DNA of 64,000 bases from positions 1,922,001 to 1,986,000 of the forward strand of contig OY782500.1 in assembly GCA_963677885.1 (NCBI GenBank), in the 5' to 3' direction. The notes beneath the pieces were generated by a model that did not search any database, was not told the origin of the DNA, and worked only from the letters and a program-made list of their open reading frames with translations. Source of the stretch: UBA1351 sp963677885 (GTDB lineage: Bacteria > Bacillota > Clostridia > Lachnospirales > Vallitaleaceae). Each line of letters starts with the position of its first letter. Position 1 is the stretch's first letter. Below, one piece after another: positions 33,283 to 41,213 of this stretch. Made by a program: the position numbers and the translations under genes.

Positions 33283-34959
33283 CTATTCCAGCTCTATGAC
33301 TCCACCTCTACTGGCAGATGCTGCTAATTTCGAGTATATTGCCAAATACCCTTTCTTGTACTTAGGCTCAGGCAATACCAGTTTCTTCTTCCTGCTCTCA
33401 AGTTCTTCTTCTCCAACCGACAGGGTCAGGTTCTTGCCCGGTATATCAATGACGATTAGGTCACCATCCTGAATTAAGGCGATAGGTCCTCCTTCAGCAG
33501 CTTCGGGAGAGATATGCCCAACAAAACATCCGTTGTTGGTTCCAGAAAACCGTCCGTCTGTGATTAAGGCCGTACTTTCTGCCAATCCCATACCGTATAG
33601 ATATTTCATGGCTTTGTACATTTCTCTCATACCCGGCCCTCCCTTGGGACCTTCATAACGGATGACAACTACATCACCTGGATTGATTTTACCACCCAGA
33701 ATTGCCTTCTCTGCCGCTTCTTCACTATCGTAGACTTTGGCACTGCCTTTAAAGAAGTGCATTTCTTCTTTAATTGCTGAAGGTTTTGTTATGCAGCCTT
33801 CCGGTGACAGGTTTCCTTCGAGTATGGCTATACCGCCGAAAGTTGCAAAAGGTTCCTCCAAAGTCTTGATGATCTGGCGATTAACCGTCTTATGGTCAAT
33901 GGCCTCTATGTTTTCTTCCAGTGTCTTTCCCGTAACCGTCATGACATTCAGTTTAAGAAGCTGTTTCATCTCCTTCATTACCTGAGGTATCCCTCCGGCA
34001 AAGTAAAAATCTTCCATATTGTATTTAGAAGATGGGTTCACCTTAACCAACAGCGGTGTCGTCATACCCATTTCCTTGAATTTTTTCATCATCACTTTGC
34101 TGTCAATACCTACCTCCTTTGCTATAGCGAGCAGGTGAAGGACAGCATTGGTAGAACCTCCTGTAGCATTTAGCACTCTTATGGCATTATCCAGGGAATC
34201 CTCTGTAATGATTTGATGGCTTCGAAGATTCGTCTCAATCATATGGACAATTCTTTCTCCTGTCTCAAAGGCAATTCTGGTTCTTTCAGCATAAACTGCA
34301 GGTATTAAAGCCCCAGTAGGAAGGGTCATGCCCAAAGCTTCTGAAAGGGCGCACATGGTGTTGGCCGTTCCGTAAAAGGAACAGGATCCGCATCCCGGAC
34401 CACATGTGTTTTCCATTTTATAGAGTTCTTCTTCATCCAGTTTTCCCGCACTGACCATTCCGCAGCCTTCAGTCAGTGACGTCAGATCAGAGGCTCTTCC
34501 ATCGAATTCCGGTCCTCCCTGCATAGGGCCTCCAGGCAGTAGAATAGATGGGAGATTCAACCTGGCAGCTGCCATCAATAGACCTGGTACGATTTTGTCA
34601 CAGGATCCAAGTAAGACAACACCATCCAACTGATGTGCCTGGACCATTATCTCAACATCGTTGGCGATGATATCTCTTGAGGGTAATATAAACCGCATGC
34701 CTTCATTTCCTTGTGCAGTACCGTCACAAGCTCCGATAACACCGAATTCAACAGGTGTTCCACCGGCAGCATATATTCCGTTTTTCACAGATTGGGCCAG
34801 TGCTCTCAGATTATAGGAACCCGGCACTAATTCACTCCAGGAATTAGCGATACCAATAATAGGCTTCTTTAAATCCTTATCAGAAAATCCCATACTCTTA
34901 TAGACTGACCGGTTGAAGGAAAAATCCGGACGCTGTAATATCGCTTCACTTCTTCTCAT
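33283..34959 (-). CDS. IlvD/Edd family dehydratase (dihydroxy-acid or sugar-acid dehydratase)
   Basis: This 558-residue iron-sulfur dehydratase has cluster cysteines at C120 (GSCDKIVPG) and in CGPGCGSC (186-193). It also shows FGVIGACDGTAQG and a C-terminal GRFSGTNNGCFVGHISPEAA. IlvD makes 2-keto-isovalerate for branched-chain amino acids; close relatives dehydrate aldonic acids to 2-keto-3-deoxy acids. No other ilv gene is present, and the neighbours are sugar enzymes (SDR, GH4, sugar ABC), so the catabolic sugar-acid role is favoured. Sequence alone does not settle it. Confidence 0.88.
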   Translation of the reverse strand: MRRSEAILQRPDFSFNRSVYKSMGFSDKDLKKPIIGIANSWSELVPGSYNLRALAQSVKNGIYAAGGTPVEFGVIGACDGTAQGNEGMRFILPSRDIIANDVEIMVQAHQLDGVVLLGSCDKIVPGLLMAAARLNLPSILLPGGPMQGGPEFDGRASDLTSLTEGCGMVSAGKLDEEELYKMENTCGPGCGSCSFYGTANTMCALSEALGMTLPTGALIPAVYAERTRIAFETGERIVHMIETNLRSHQIITEDSLDNAIRVLNATGGSTNAVLHLLAIAKEVGIDSKVMMKKFKEMGMTTPLLVKVNPSSKYNMEDFYFAGGIPQVMKEMKQLLKLNVMTVTGKTLEENIEAIDHKTVNRQIIKTLEEPFATFGGIAILEGNLSPEGCITKPSAIKEEMHFFKGSAKVYDSEEAAEKAILGGKINPGDVVVIRYEGPKGGPGMREMYKAMKYLYGMGLAESTALITDGRFSGTNNGCFVGHISPEAAEGGPIALIQDGDLIVIDIPGKNLTLSVGEEELESRKKKLVLPEPKYKKGYLAIYSKLAASASRGGVIELE

Positions 34960-34967
34960 AGATCCTC

Positions 34968-35687
34968 CTATTTGATCTTTTCCAATTTTAAGTTACTCAG
35001 AACGTATTTATAACCGGCTTCTTTGAGATATTTTTGAGCACGGACATTGTAGTTGTATTCTTCTCCATAAAGCCAACAAAAGACATCTACCTCCCGACCG
35101 ATCTGGTTTTCCAGCCGGTGTTTTGCCTCAACTATTTCTCGGTACATATCCTCATCCGGAGAATCACGTGTAATCTGATAATGATTACCAGTATGACAGC
35201 ACACTTCATGCCTTTCGGCAATCTCCCTAAGTTCTTCCCAGTTTAGGGCAACTCTTCCATCCGGATAGGATTCCTGATCTGTCACTGTCAGCTCATGGGT
35301 ATTGCTAAAAAGTATTTGGTCTTCCCTTGCAATATCCATAAAAAAACTAGGTATGTAAAACCAACCAGTAAAATTGTACTTATCAAGAATGGGGAGTATC
35401 ACGTCATAATGATTTCTAAACCCTTCAAATATAGCAGGTATAAGACCAGGCTTATCGTATGGCCATTCTTTGGTTTCAAAGAAACGTTCCATGACATCCA
35501 TTGTTACCGGAACGAAGTGTTCGCTGAAATACTTGATTTCCGCTTCGAACCTTTCCCTGTCAATGGGATTGGTGTTATGATAGTTGACAACCCTTATATA
35601 AGCATTGTTAATCATCAGACGAAACATTTCCAAGCTTCTTTTATCTTTTGCAATTTTTTCCAGAAATGCCGAATAATTCTTTTCCAT
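34968..35687 (-). CDS. Polysaccharide-deacetylase-like protein, degenerate motif 1 (copy 2)
   Basis: This 239-residue protein has a NodB-like (CE4) pattern. There is a strand and loop LIPAIFEGF (82-90) where active enzymes have (T/S)FDDG, then HYDVILPILDKYNFTGWFYI, then the metal histidine pair in CCHTGNH (H165, H169), then FCWLYGEEY near the C-terminus. The Asp pair of motif 1 is replaced by Glu-Gly, so classical deacetylase activity is doubtful. It is very similar to the protein at 36110-36835, also sharing the C-terminal SNLKLEKIK. There is no signal peptide, so the substrate would be cytosolic. It lies eight bases before the IlvD gene. Confidence 0.8.
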   Translation of the reverse strand: MEKNYSAFLEKIAKDKRSLEMFRLMINNAYIRVVNYHNTNPIDRERFEAEIKYFSEHFVPVTMDVMERFFETKEWPYDKPGLIPAIFEGFRNHYDVILPILDKYNFTGWFYIPSFFMDIAREDQILFSNTHELTVTDQESYPDGRVALNWEELREIAERHEVCCHTGNHYQITRDSPDEDMYREIVEAKHRLENQIGREVDVFCWLYGEEYNYNVRAQKYLKEAGYKYVLSNLKLEKIK

Positions 35688-35705
35688 AACTTCGCCCCTT
35701 CTCGT

Positions 35706-36095
35706 TCACTCACCCAAAAAATCTTTAATAACTTCTCTGTATGGAATTATATGTCCCTCGCGATCCCTTCTAAAGAACATCTCTGTCATAGCGCTCATAG
35801 CAGGAGCTATGGCAGGATATCCACCCAGCTCATCAGGATCCAAATCCTCATATAAACTGGCAAAAATCATGGCCCCTACTGCCATAAGTAGATTGAATCC
35901 TTCATCATCACGAGCAGACTTAAAAGACTTATGGTCTTCCCTGGTCAGATCATCCAGGCCGATAACCGTAGGTATTCCTTCGTCAGCCGTTACTCGGGTC
36001 TGACAGTAATCCATAACTTCTTTAAACTGTTCAATTTTAAACTGTTTAATTTCCTCGCCCTGAACGGCTTGTAATAATTCTTGAATGGTTTTCAT
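35706..36095 (-). CDS. Small acidic protein X, homologous to the MATE C-terminal domain
   Basis: This 129-residue soluble, probably helical protein is of unknown family. Its segments EVMDYCQTR, DEGIPTVIGLDDLTRED and LMAVGAMIFASLY correspond in order to EIMDYCSRR, NEGIPMIIGLDDLTTRD and FTLAMGSLIFADLF in the C-terminal extension of the MATE protein encoded at 36819-38603. A free and a membrane-fused copy of the same domain within one operon suggests interaction or exchange between them. It is flanked by the two deacetylase-like genes (14 and 18 bases). Confidence 0.75.
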   Translation of the reverse strand: MKTIQELLQAVQGEEIKQFKIEQFKEVMDYCQTRVTADEGIPTVIGLDDLTREDHKSFKSARDDEGFNLLMAVGAMIFASLYEDLDPDELGGYPAIAPAMSAMTEMFFRRDREGHIIPYREVIKDFLGE

Positions 36096-36109
36096 AATTC
36101 CCTCCAGAT

Positions 36110-36835
36110 TTATTTGATTTTCTCTAGTTTTAGATTGCTTACCACATATTGGTATCCGGCTTCCTCAAGATGTTTATGAGCTCTGAGGTTATAAGAATAT
36201 TCTTCACCTGCCAGCCAGCAAAAAACATTTACCGGCTTATGGATATGCTTTTCCAGGAGAATCTTTGATTGGACGATTTCTCGATGCATATCCTCATCGC
36301 TGGTTTCATTGGTTATCTCAAAATGACTGCCTGTGTGACAGCAGATTTCATGTTTTTCTGAAAGTTCTTTGACCTCATCCCAATTCAGGGCGACACGTCC
36401 ATCAGGATACATATAGTCGCCTGTTATTCTCAGTCTATGGGTTCGACAGTAACTCAACTGTTCTTCCGGCTTGACATCAACAAAAAAGCTGGGTATATAA
36501 AACCATCCAACAAAATTGTATTTGTCAAGAATCGGACGAATCACATCATAGTGGCTTCGGTAACCTTCAAATATGGCAGGAATCAATCCAGGCTTGTCAT
36601 ATGGCCAGGTTTTTGTTTCAAAGAATCTGTTGATGTCCTCAATTCTCACAGGAACAAAATGCTCACTGTAATACTTAATTTCTCTTTCAAATCTTTCGAT
36701 ATCTACATCATTGGTATTATGGTAATTGACAACACGAATAAACGCCTTATTGACTAAGTACCTAAAAAGCTCAAAGGTATGTTTATCCTTGGCTATCCCT
36801 TCAACAAAGGCCTTTACATCAAAGTTCTGATTCAT
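36110..36835 (-). CDS. Polysaccharide-deacetylase-like protein, degenerate motif 1 (copy 1)
   Basis: This 241-residue paralogue of the 34968-35687 protein has the same NodB-like order: AIFEGYRSHYD (87-97) in place of FDDG, WFYIPSFFVD, CCHTGSH with H167 and H171, and FCWLAGEEYSYN. It starts inside the 3' end of the MATE-X gene (17-base overlap), which indicates translational coupling. Loss of the motif-1 aspartates in both copies while the two histidines are kept suggests a conserved but altered function, perhaps binding a sugar, or a different metal hydrolysis. Confidence 0.8.
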   Translation of the reverse strand: MNQNFDVKAFVEGIAKDKHTFELFRYLVNKAFIRVVNYHNTNDVDIERFEREIKYYSEHFVPVRIEDINRFFETKTWPYDKPGLIPAIFEGYRSHYDVIRPILDKYNFVGWFYIPSFFVDVKPEEQLSYCRTHRLRITGDYMYPDGRVALNWDEVKELSEKHEICCHTGSHFEITNETSDEDMHREIVQSKILLEKHIHKPVNVFCWLAGEEYSYNLRAHKHLEEAGYQYVVSNLKLEKIK

Positions 36836-38603
36836 TATTATCTCCCTTCCATCTACTGGGTATAGCTTCTCTAAATGATATTATTTCGGTTTGACTGCTT
36901 TCATTGGTCTTTAGATGAAAGAATTTTTCGACCAAGGCACTCATAGATAGACTAATAGTATTTTTACCTGATTTATCGACTTCCCGAGTTTGATTAAATA
37001 AATCTGCAAAGATAAGGCTTCCCATTGCCAGGGTAAAGCTAATTTTCTCATCCTCTTTTGCCATTGTATAGGTGATGTTATCTCTTGTTGTTAAATCATC
37101 CAATCCGATTATCATGGGTATACCTTCATTCAGTTCATCTCGTCGGCTGCAGTAGTCCATAATTTCTTTGTAGCTGGCCAGATTATCAGCACCCAGCTGT
37201 TCGATAATCTCTTCCAAAGTATAAACTTCCTCTTCAATATCGTAGAAATTCAACTGGGCAAGATTCTGCTCCAGTCTCATTCGGTGATAATATTGATATG
37301 AAAAAGCCAAAATGACAATAGTAGTAGCTTCCACGATAACCGAAGTCAGCCAGACTCCTTTTATACCAAGAAAGAATGCGCATCCAATGACAACAGCTAT
37401 GGGCAGAATCAAGGTTCTGATCAGGGAAAAGAAAATAGCCTGTTTCGCTGCCTGTATGGATTGAAAATATGAAACCAATACTATATTGATAGCTCCTAAG
37501 ATATAGGATGCTCCTACAAGCCTTAATGCATATGCTGCCTGTTGAAGAAAGATGTCATTAGGTTCAAGAAAAACTTTCACTAAAAGTTCAGCCTTCCATT
37601 CTATTAGGATGACAAAGATGATGGACATCCCAATCGCCCATTTGACTGCAAGGTCTGTAAACTTTTTTACCCGGAACAGCTTACCTGCTCCGATATTAGC
37701 GCTAACAATGGGCTGCATGGCATTGGAAATTCCGTTAACCGCAGCCAAAACAATCGTATTTATATTAACTACAATACCATAAATCGCCACCGCAGATGCC
37801 GCAAAATTTCCAGAGATTCTTATGAGGACAATATTGAATACAAAGGTAACGATACCAATATCCACTTCTGTAAGAAATGTGGACATACCTACTTTCATGA
37901 TAGTCAATATTTTTCCTATACCAAGGTGGGCAAAAGATATTTTCATATTCGATTTTTTTCTGAATGATGAGGCGATACCCAACAGTACCGTTGAGGTCAC
38001 TGCCAGGGATGTCGCTAAGGATGCCCCTGCCATTCCCCAGTCAAAAACAAAAATGAAGAGTATATCAAAAACGACATTGAATGTACCTGCCAGGAGGGTT
38101 CCCGCCATGGCCAACCGAGGTGCATTGTCATTTCGTATAAATGTGGTATAAAAACATTCTCCCATATATGCAATGGTGAAGATCAGGACCCATTTAACAT
38201 AATCTGTTGTCCCCTGCTTAAGGTCTCCCCCTCCGCCAAGAACGTTCACAATTGGTTCTAGGAACCTAATTCCCAAATAAGTAATTACAGCAGAAAGAAC
38301 AAGTATAATCAACAAGGAACTTGTATATACACTTCTGGCCTGTTTTTTTTCATTTTTAACATTATAGGAAGAGAACATGGCCCCACCACCAACGCCGATC
38401 ATAAGTCCTATGGAATAAAGAACCGTCGTAATGGGCCATGACAGATTTAGGGCTGCCAATCCCCTTTCACCCAGTTTCTGGCCAATACAGAGAGTATCCA
38501 CAAAATAATTGAAGGATATCATGATTGTGGCAGATACACTGGGCACTAAATACTTTATAAAAGTTTCACTTATATTATCCTTTAATAAATTAACTTTGTT
38601 CAT
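36819..38603 (-). CDS. MATE family transporter fused to C-terminal domain X
   Basis: This 594-residue protein has residues 1-445 forming a MATE transporter of about twelve membrane segments (YLVPSVSATIMISFNYFVDT; NAMQPIVSANIGAGKLFRVK). An extra cytoplasmic domain (about 461-587) contains EIMDYC, GLDDLTTRD and LAMGSLIFADLF and is homologous to the stand-alone protein at 35706-36095. Ordinary MATE proteins are about 450 residues and lack this. The ATG at 38603 is preceded by AGGTGA; longer in-frame starts lack ribosome sites. It is separated from the upstream binding-protein gene by a terminator, a 43-bp repeat and a mini-ORF, so it probably has its own promoter or regulated read-through. Confidence 0.88.
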   Translation of the reverse strand: MNKVNLLKDNISETFIKYLVPSVSATIMISFNYFVDTLCIGQKLGERGLAALNLSWPITTVLYSIGLMIGVGGGAMFSSYNVKNEKKQARSVYTSSLLIILVLSAVITYLGIRFLEPIVNVLGGGGDLKQGTTDYVKWVLIFTIAYMGECFYTTFIRNDNAPRLAMAGTLLAGTFNVVFDILFIFVFDWGMAGASLATSLAVTSTVLLGIASSFRKKSNMKISFAHLGIGKILTIMKVGMSTFLTEVDIGIVTFVFNIVLIRISGNFAASAVAIYGIVVNINTIVLAAVNGISNAMQPIVSANIGAGKLFRVKKFTDLAVKWAIGMSIIFVILIEWKAELLVKVFLEPNDIFLQQAAYALRLVGASYILGAINIVLVSYFQSIQAAKQAIFFSLIRTLILPIAVVIGCAFFLGIKGVWLTSVIVEATTIVILAFSYQYYHRMRLEQNLAQLNFYDIEEEVYTLEEIIEQLGADNLASYKEIMDYCSRRDELNEGIPMIIGLDDLTTRDNITYTMAKEDEKISFTLAMGSLIFADLFNQTREVDKSGKNTISLSMSALVEKFFHLKTNESSQTEIISFREAIPSRWKGDNNESEL

Positions 38604-38679
38604 GTCTTCACCTTTCACCTTATAGCTACCTTGTTTCATCAAAAGGAGTTCATGTCTATGTAAAGGTGAATGCTGTCAG

Positions 38680-38721
38680 TCAATCTTCTGAATATTGATA
38701 GATTTCCCGAAAATTTATCAT
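38680..38721 (-). CDS. Possible 13-codon leader ORF
   Basis: GGAGG lies four bases before an ATG at 38721, which opens a frame encoding MINFREIYQYSED and then TGA. The ribosome site begins right after the 43-bp repeat, just as the repeat array at 20.6 kb abuts the oleate hydratase ribosome site. It may be a leader peptide for the MATE-X gene or the relic of a displaced gene start. No runs of a single amino acid are present. Confidence 0.35.
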   Translation of the reverse strand: MINFREIYQYSED

Positions 38722-38731
38722 ATTTCCTCCA

Positions 38732-38789
38732 AGGTTGCATAGGCGAGCAGTAAATCGGAGATTTACGACCAGCCAGGTTGCATGGGCGA
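38732..38789. repeat. Second locus of the 43-bp repeat (one full, one partial copy)
   Basis: The minus-strand copy at 38774-38732 matches the unit at 20487-20617 with one base changed (CTATGC for CCATGC). A further 15 bp (38789-38775) match the end of the preceding unit. The internal GTAAATC/GATTTAC palindrome is intact. Orientation relative to the downstream gene is the same as at oleate hydratase. Confidence 0.92.
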
Positions 38790-38848
38790 TTAGTGCAAAA
38801 ATGTGGGAGACAAAGGTCAGTCCCCTCTCCCACATTTTACGACTAATC
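38788..38848 (-). terminator. Long hairpin after the sugar-binding-protein gene
   Basis: AAAATGTGGGAGA (38798-38810) pairs with TCTCCCACATTTT (38826-38838), and GATTAGT (38788-38794) with ACTAATC (38842-38848). It lies 12 bases past the stop of the binding-protein gene and abuts the 43-bp repeat. No clean T run follows, so termination may be inefficient. The ends resemble the ends of the 43-bp unit. Confidence 0.65.
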
Positions 38849-38859
38849 AATGATTATCC

Positions 38860-40185
38860 TTATCGATTCAAATTTTCCTGAATCATAGTATTTCCATCAT
38901 TTTCCATTGCCTGCAATGCCGCCTCAATATCGCCGTCAACCAATAACTGTCGTAATTTCTCTCTGACGATGGTGTATGTCAACGTAGATGGTGTAAGCAT
39001 ATAGGCACCTTCCTCTACAGCGAAAGGTAAAATTTCCTGGGCGATAGCAATGGCTTTTTCCGGTGATCCAACTTGTGGATCATAAGAAAGGTCTTTCAAT
39101 GAATCTGTTCTTGATGGAAGAGCTCCTGTTCCCAAAGCCCATTTGCTGGTTTGGTCTTCACTGGTCATGAACTTGACAAACTCCCAAGCCACTTCCTTGT
39201 TTTCGCAGCTTTCAGATACAATGTATCCCCAGCCACCGGTTCCGATGCTGATAGGGTCTGATCCTTCAACCCATGCTGGCATATTGAAGACTTGATAATT
39301 GGTTTCCGGTATGTCTATTTCAAAGGCTCCGGCGTACCAAGGGGCTCCAACTGCCATAGCCGCGGTCCCTTGAATGAACAGGTCATAGCGTGAGTCGCCG
39401 TCATCACTGATGGCATCTTCACCTTGGCAGTATTTAAGAAGAGTCTCAGCTGCTTTTCGCCCCTCTTCAGTTGTAAACTTAACTGCATTATTTGCCGGAT
39501 CCTTATAGTCTCCTCCGTATTGGAGAATCAGAGATAAGAAATTCGCTTCCCATTGTGCATAAGTATAGGCAAGACCAGATCTAAGGACGTTTCCGCTGTC
39601 ATCTTTTTTAGTTAATTCTTTAGCCAAAGCCTCTAATTCAGACCATGACTTAGGTCCATTGTTTTCTACCCAACCATCAGGCAAGGAGATACCTTCTTCA
39701 GCCAGGATATCCATATTCACATATAGGTTTGGACTCTCTACATTAATTTCTGAAGGAAGACAGTAATACTTGCCATCATAAATCTTGTTTTTTAAAGCAC
39801 CTGGATAATAGACTTTTTCTATTTCAGCTTTGGTCATAAAACTGTCAGGTACAGGTGCAAGTCTACCTGCCTTAGCCCAGTCAATAACGCTTTGCCATGT
39901 TTGGATGACATCCGGTTCTTCACCTGCTGAATATGCCTGATTAACTTTATCAGCGAATTCAGAGAAAAATTGAACTTCAATTTCAACATCCGGATAAGCC
40001 GCCTTGAATTCCTCGATAGCAGGTTCAAAATAACTCTTCCAAGTTTCAGTATCCTGTGTCCAAAATGTCAGTGGACCGTCTATCTTACCGTCTCCATCTT
40101 TCCACTTATTTTGTGCTCCACACCCCGATATCAAACTTATAATCATGATAGTAACCAATACAATTGAAAATAATCGTTGCTTCAT
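38860..40185 (-). CDS. Carbohydrate ABC transporter substrate-binding lipoprotein
   Basis: This 441-residue family 1 solute-binding protein has a signal peptide with lipobox LISGCG, so it is anchored outside the membrane. It shows GPLTFWTQDTETWKSYFEPA, VEVQFFSEFADKVNQAYSAG-like opening regions and the GGWGYIVSESCENKEVAWEF hinge segment typical of CUT1 binding proteins. It is the first gene of the co-directional cluster, and the only CUT1 permeases in the window lie 12 kb downstream (25320-27082), so they probably form one importer. AT-rich promoter and ATTATAAC palindrome upstream (40224-40244). Confidence 0.92.
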   Translation of the reverse strand: MKQRLFSIVLVTIMIISLISGCGAQNKWKDGDGKIDGPLTFWTQDTETWKSYFEPAIEEFKAAYPDVEIEVQFFSEFADKVNQAYSAGEEPDVIQTWQSVIDWAKAGRLAPVPDSFMTKAEIEKVYYPGALKNKIYDGKYYCLPSEINVESPNLYVNMDILAEEGISLPDGWVENNGPKSWSELEALAKELTKKDDSGNVLRSGLAYTYAQWEANFLSLILQYGGDYKDPANNAVKFTTEEGRKAAETLLKYCQGEDAISDDGDSRYDLFIQGTAAMAVGAPWYAGAFEIDIPETNYQVFNMPAWVEGSDPISIGTGGWGYIVSESCENKEVAWEFVKFMTSEDQTSKWALGTGALPSRTDSLKDLSYDPQVGSPEKAIAIAQEILPFAVEEGAYMLTPSTLTYTIVREKLRQLLVDGDIEAALQAMENDGNTMIQENLNR

Positions 40186-40223
40186 CTTGTACCCCCTAAA
40201 CTAATTAGATTTTTGATATGATT

Positions 40224-40244
40224 ATTATAACATATCGTTATAAT
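40224..40244 (-). promoter_or_regulatory. Palindrome over the binding-protein promoter -10
   Basis: ATTATAAC (40224-40231) and GTTATAAT (40237-40244) are perfect inverted repeats with a 5-base spacer. The minus-strand TATAAT at 40229-40224 is the likely -10, with a weak -35. The half-site equals that before the GntR gene (27873-27880), so a common operator is possible. AT-richness makes chance likeness a concern. Confidence 0.45.
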
Positions 40245-40359
40245 ATATAATAATTCATATATTACTTATTCTTATATAAATTTTACTATCATTTCTTTAC
40301 ATTCTCTGTTCAACCATATATACTGGTTATAGAGTCTAGAATCATGTGAGGTGGATAAA

Positions 40360-41211
40360 ATGAACACAGAAGGACAAGGCAGTCAGATTAATTATGAACA
40401 AGTATCTGCAAGGGTTCAGAAAAGCGTGCCAGATGATCAATGGGCAATAGGTATTGTATGCCATGGTAGCGGAAGTTATCAGTTTCAGTCACTTATTCGA
40501 GATATGAAGCCAAGAGATTGCTTTGTTCTGAGCCCTGGCAACAGAATCTATCTGTCTCCGGCACCAGCAGAATCTTATGAAATCATCTACCTTACATTTA
40601 GTGAAGATAACTGTATAATCGATAATCTCACACCTGCTTGTCCTAATTTGATTTACGATATGCTCAAATCCGATCAGCCATTAACCACCTTTCATTTGAC
40701 CAAAGACTACTTTGAACTCGTAGATAAATACAGTCAGATCCTAATCTGTCTACAGGAAGACGCCCTTCCTTATTCTATGGCCATCTATCGTTCAACCATG
40801 GACGCTCTTCTCATGCTGTTAGCCCGATGCGCTGCCATTTGCCAAACAAAAAAACAAGCCTCCGAAGCAATTACATCCCGATTGCTGATGATTGAAAATA
40901 TCAAACATGCAGTCAATCAGAATTACTCTGGAGACTTGTCCCTATCTGCCATTGCAGAGGATTTCTTTATAAATCCCAGTTATCTCAGCCGTATTTTTAA
41001 GGAGATAACCGGTTCTAATTTTACAAACTACATCAATTACGTTAGGATTGAAAAAGCGAAACAAGCTTTACTGGATACAGACAACTTAATACTAGATATC
41101 GCTCTGTCCTGTGGTTTTAACTATATCCCCCATTTTAATGCTGTCTTCAAAAAATTCGAAGGCATTACTCCCAAGGAATATCGGAAACTACATAAAAAAC
41201 GTTTCTACTAG
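40360..41211 (+). CDS. AraC family transcriptional regulator
   Basis: This 283-residue regulator has an N-terminal cupin-like domain (about 1-150; ending near the MAIYRSTMDALLMLL helix) and a C-terminal AraC domain (LSLSAIAEDFFINPSYLSRI; GFNYIPHFNAVFKKFEGITP). The ATG at 40360 has AGGTGG five bases ahead and is preferred to a GTG three codons upstream. It is divergent from the sugar-binding-protein gene, the likely target, and convergent with the aldolase gene, the two stops being only two bases apart. Confidence 0.9.
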   Translation: MNTEGQGSQINYEQVSARVQKSVPDDQWAIGIVCHGSGSYQFQSLIRDMKPRDCFVLSPGNRIYLSPAPAESYEIIYLTFSEDNCIIDNLTPACPNLIYDMLKSDQPLTTFHLTKDYFELVDKYSQILICLQEDALPYSMAIYRSTMDALLMLLARCAAICQTKKQASEAITSRLLMIENIKHAVNQNYSGDLSLSAIAEDFFINPSYLSRIFKEITGSNFTNYINYVRIEKAKQALLDTDNLILDIALSCGFNYIPHFNAVFKKFEGITPKEYRKLHKKRFY

Positions 41212-41213
41212 GT

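Noticed and set aside
35295..35855. 186-residue plus-strand open frame
   Set aside because: It is antisense to the deacetylase-like and X genes, whose protein similarity to paralogues proves the minus-strand frames.
40224..40244. Certain GntR operator
   Set aside because: Kept only as a candidate: the matching half-site contains TATAAT-like sequence and the region is very AT-rich, so similarity may come from the -10 box.
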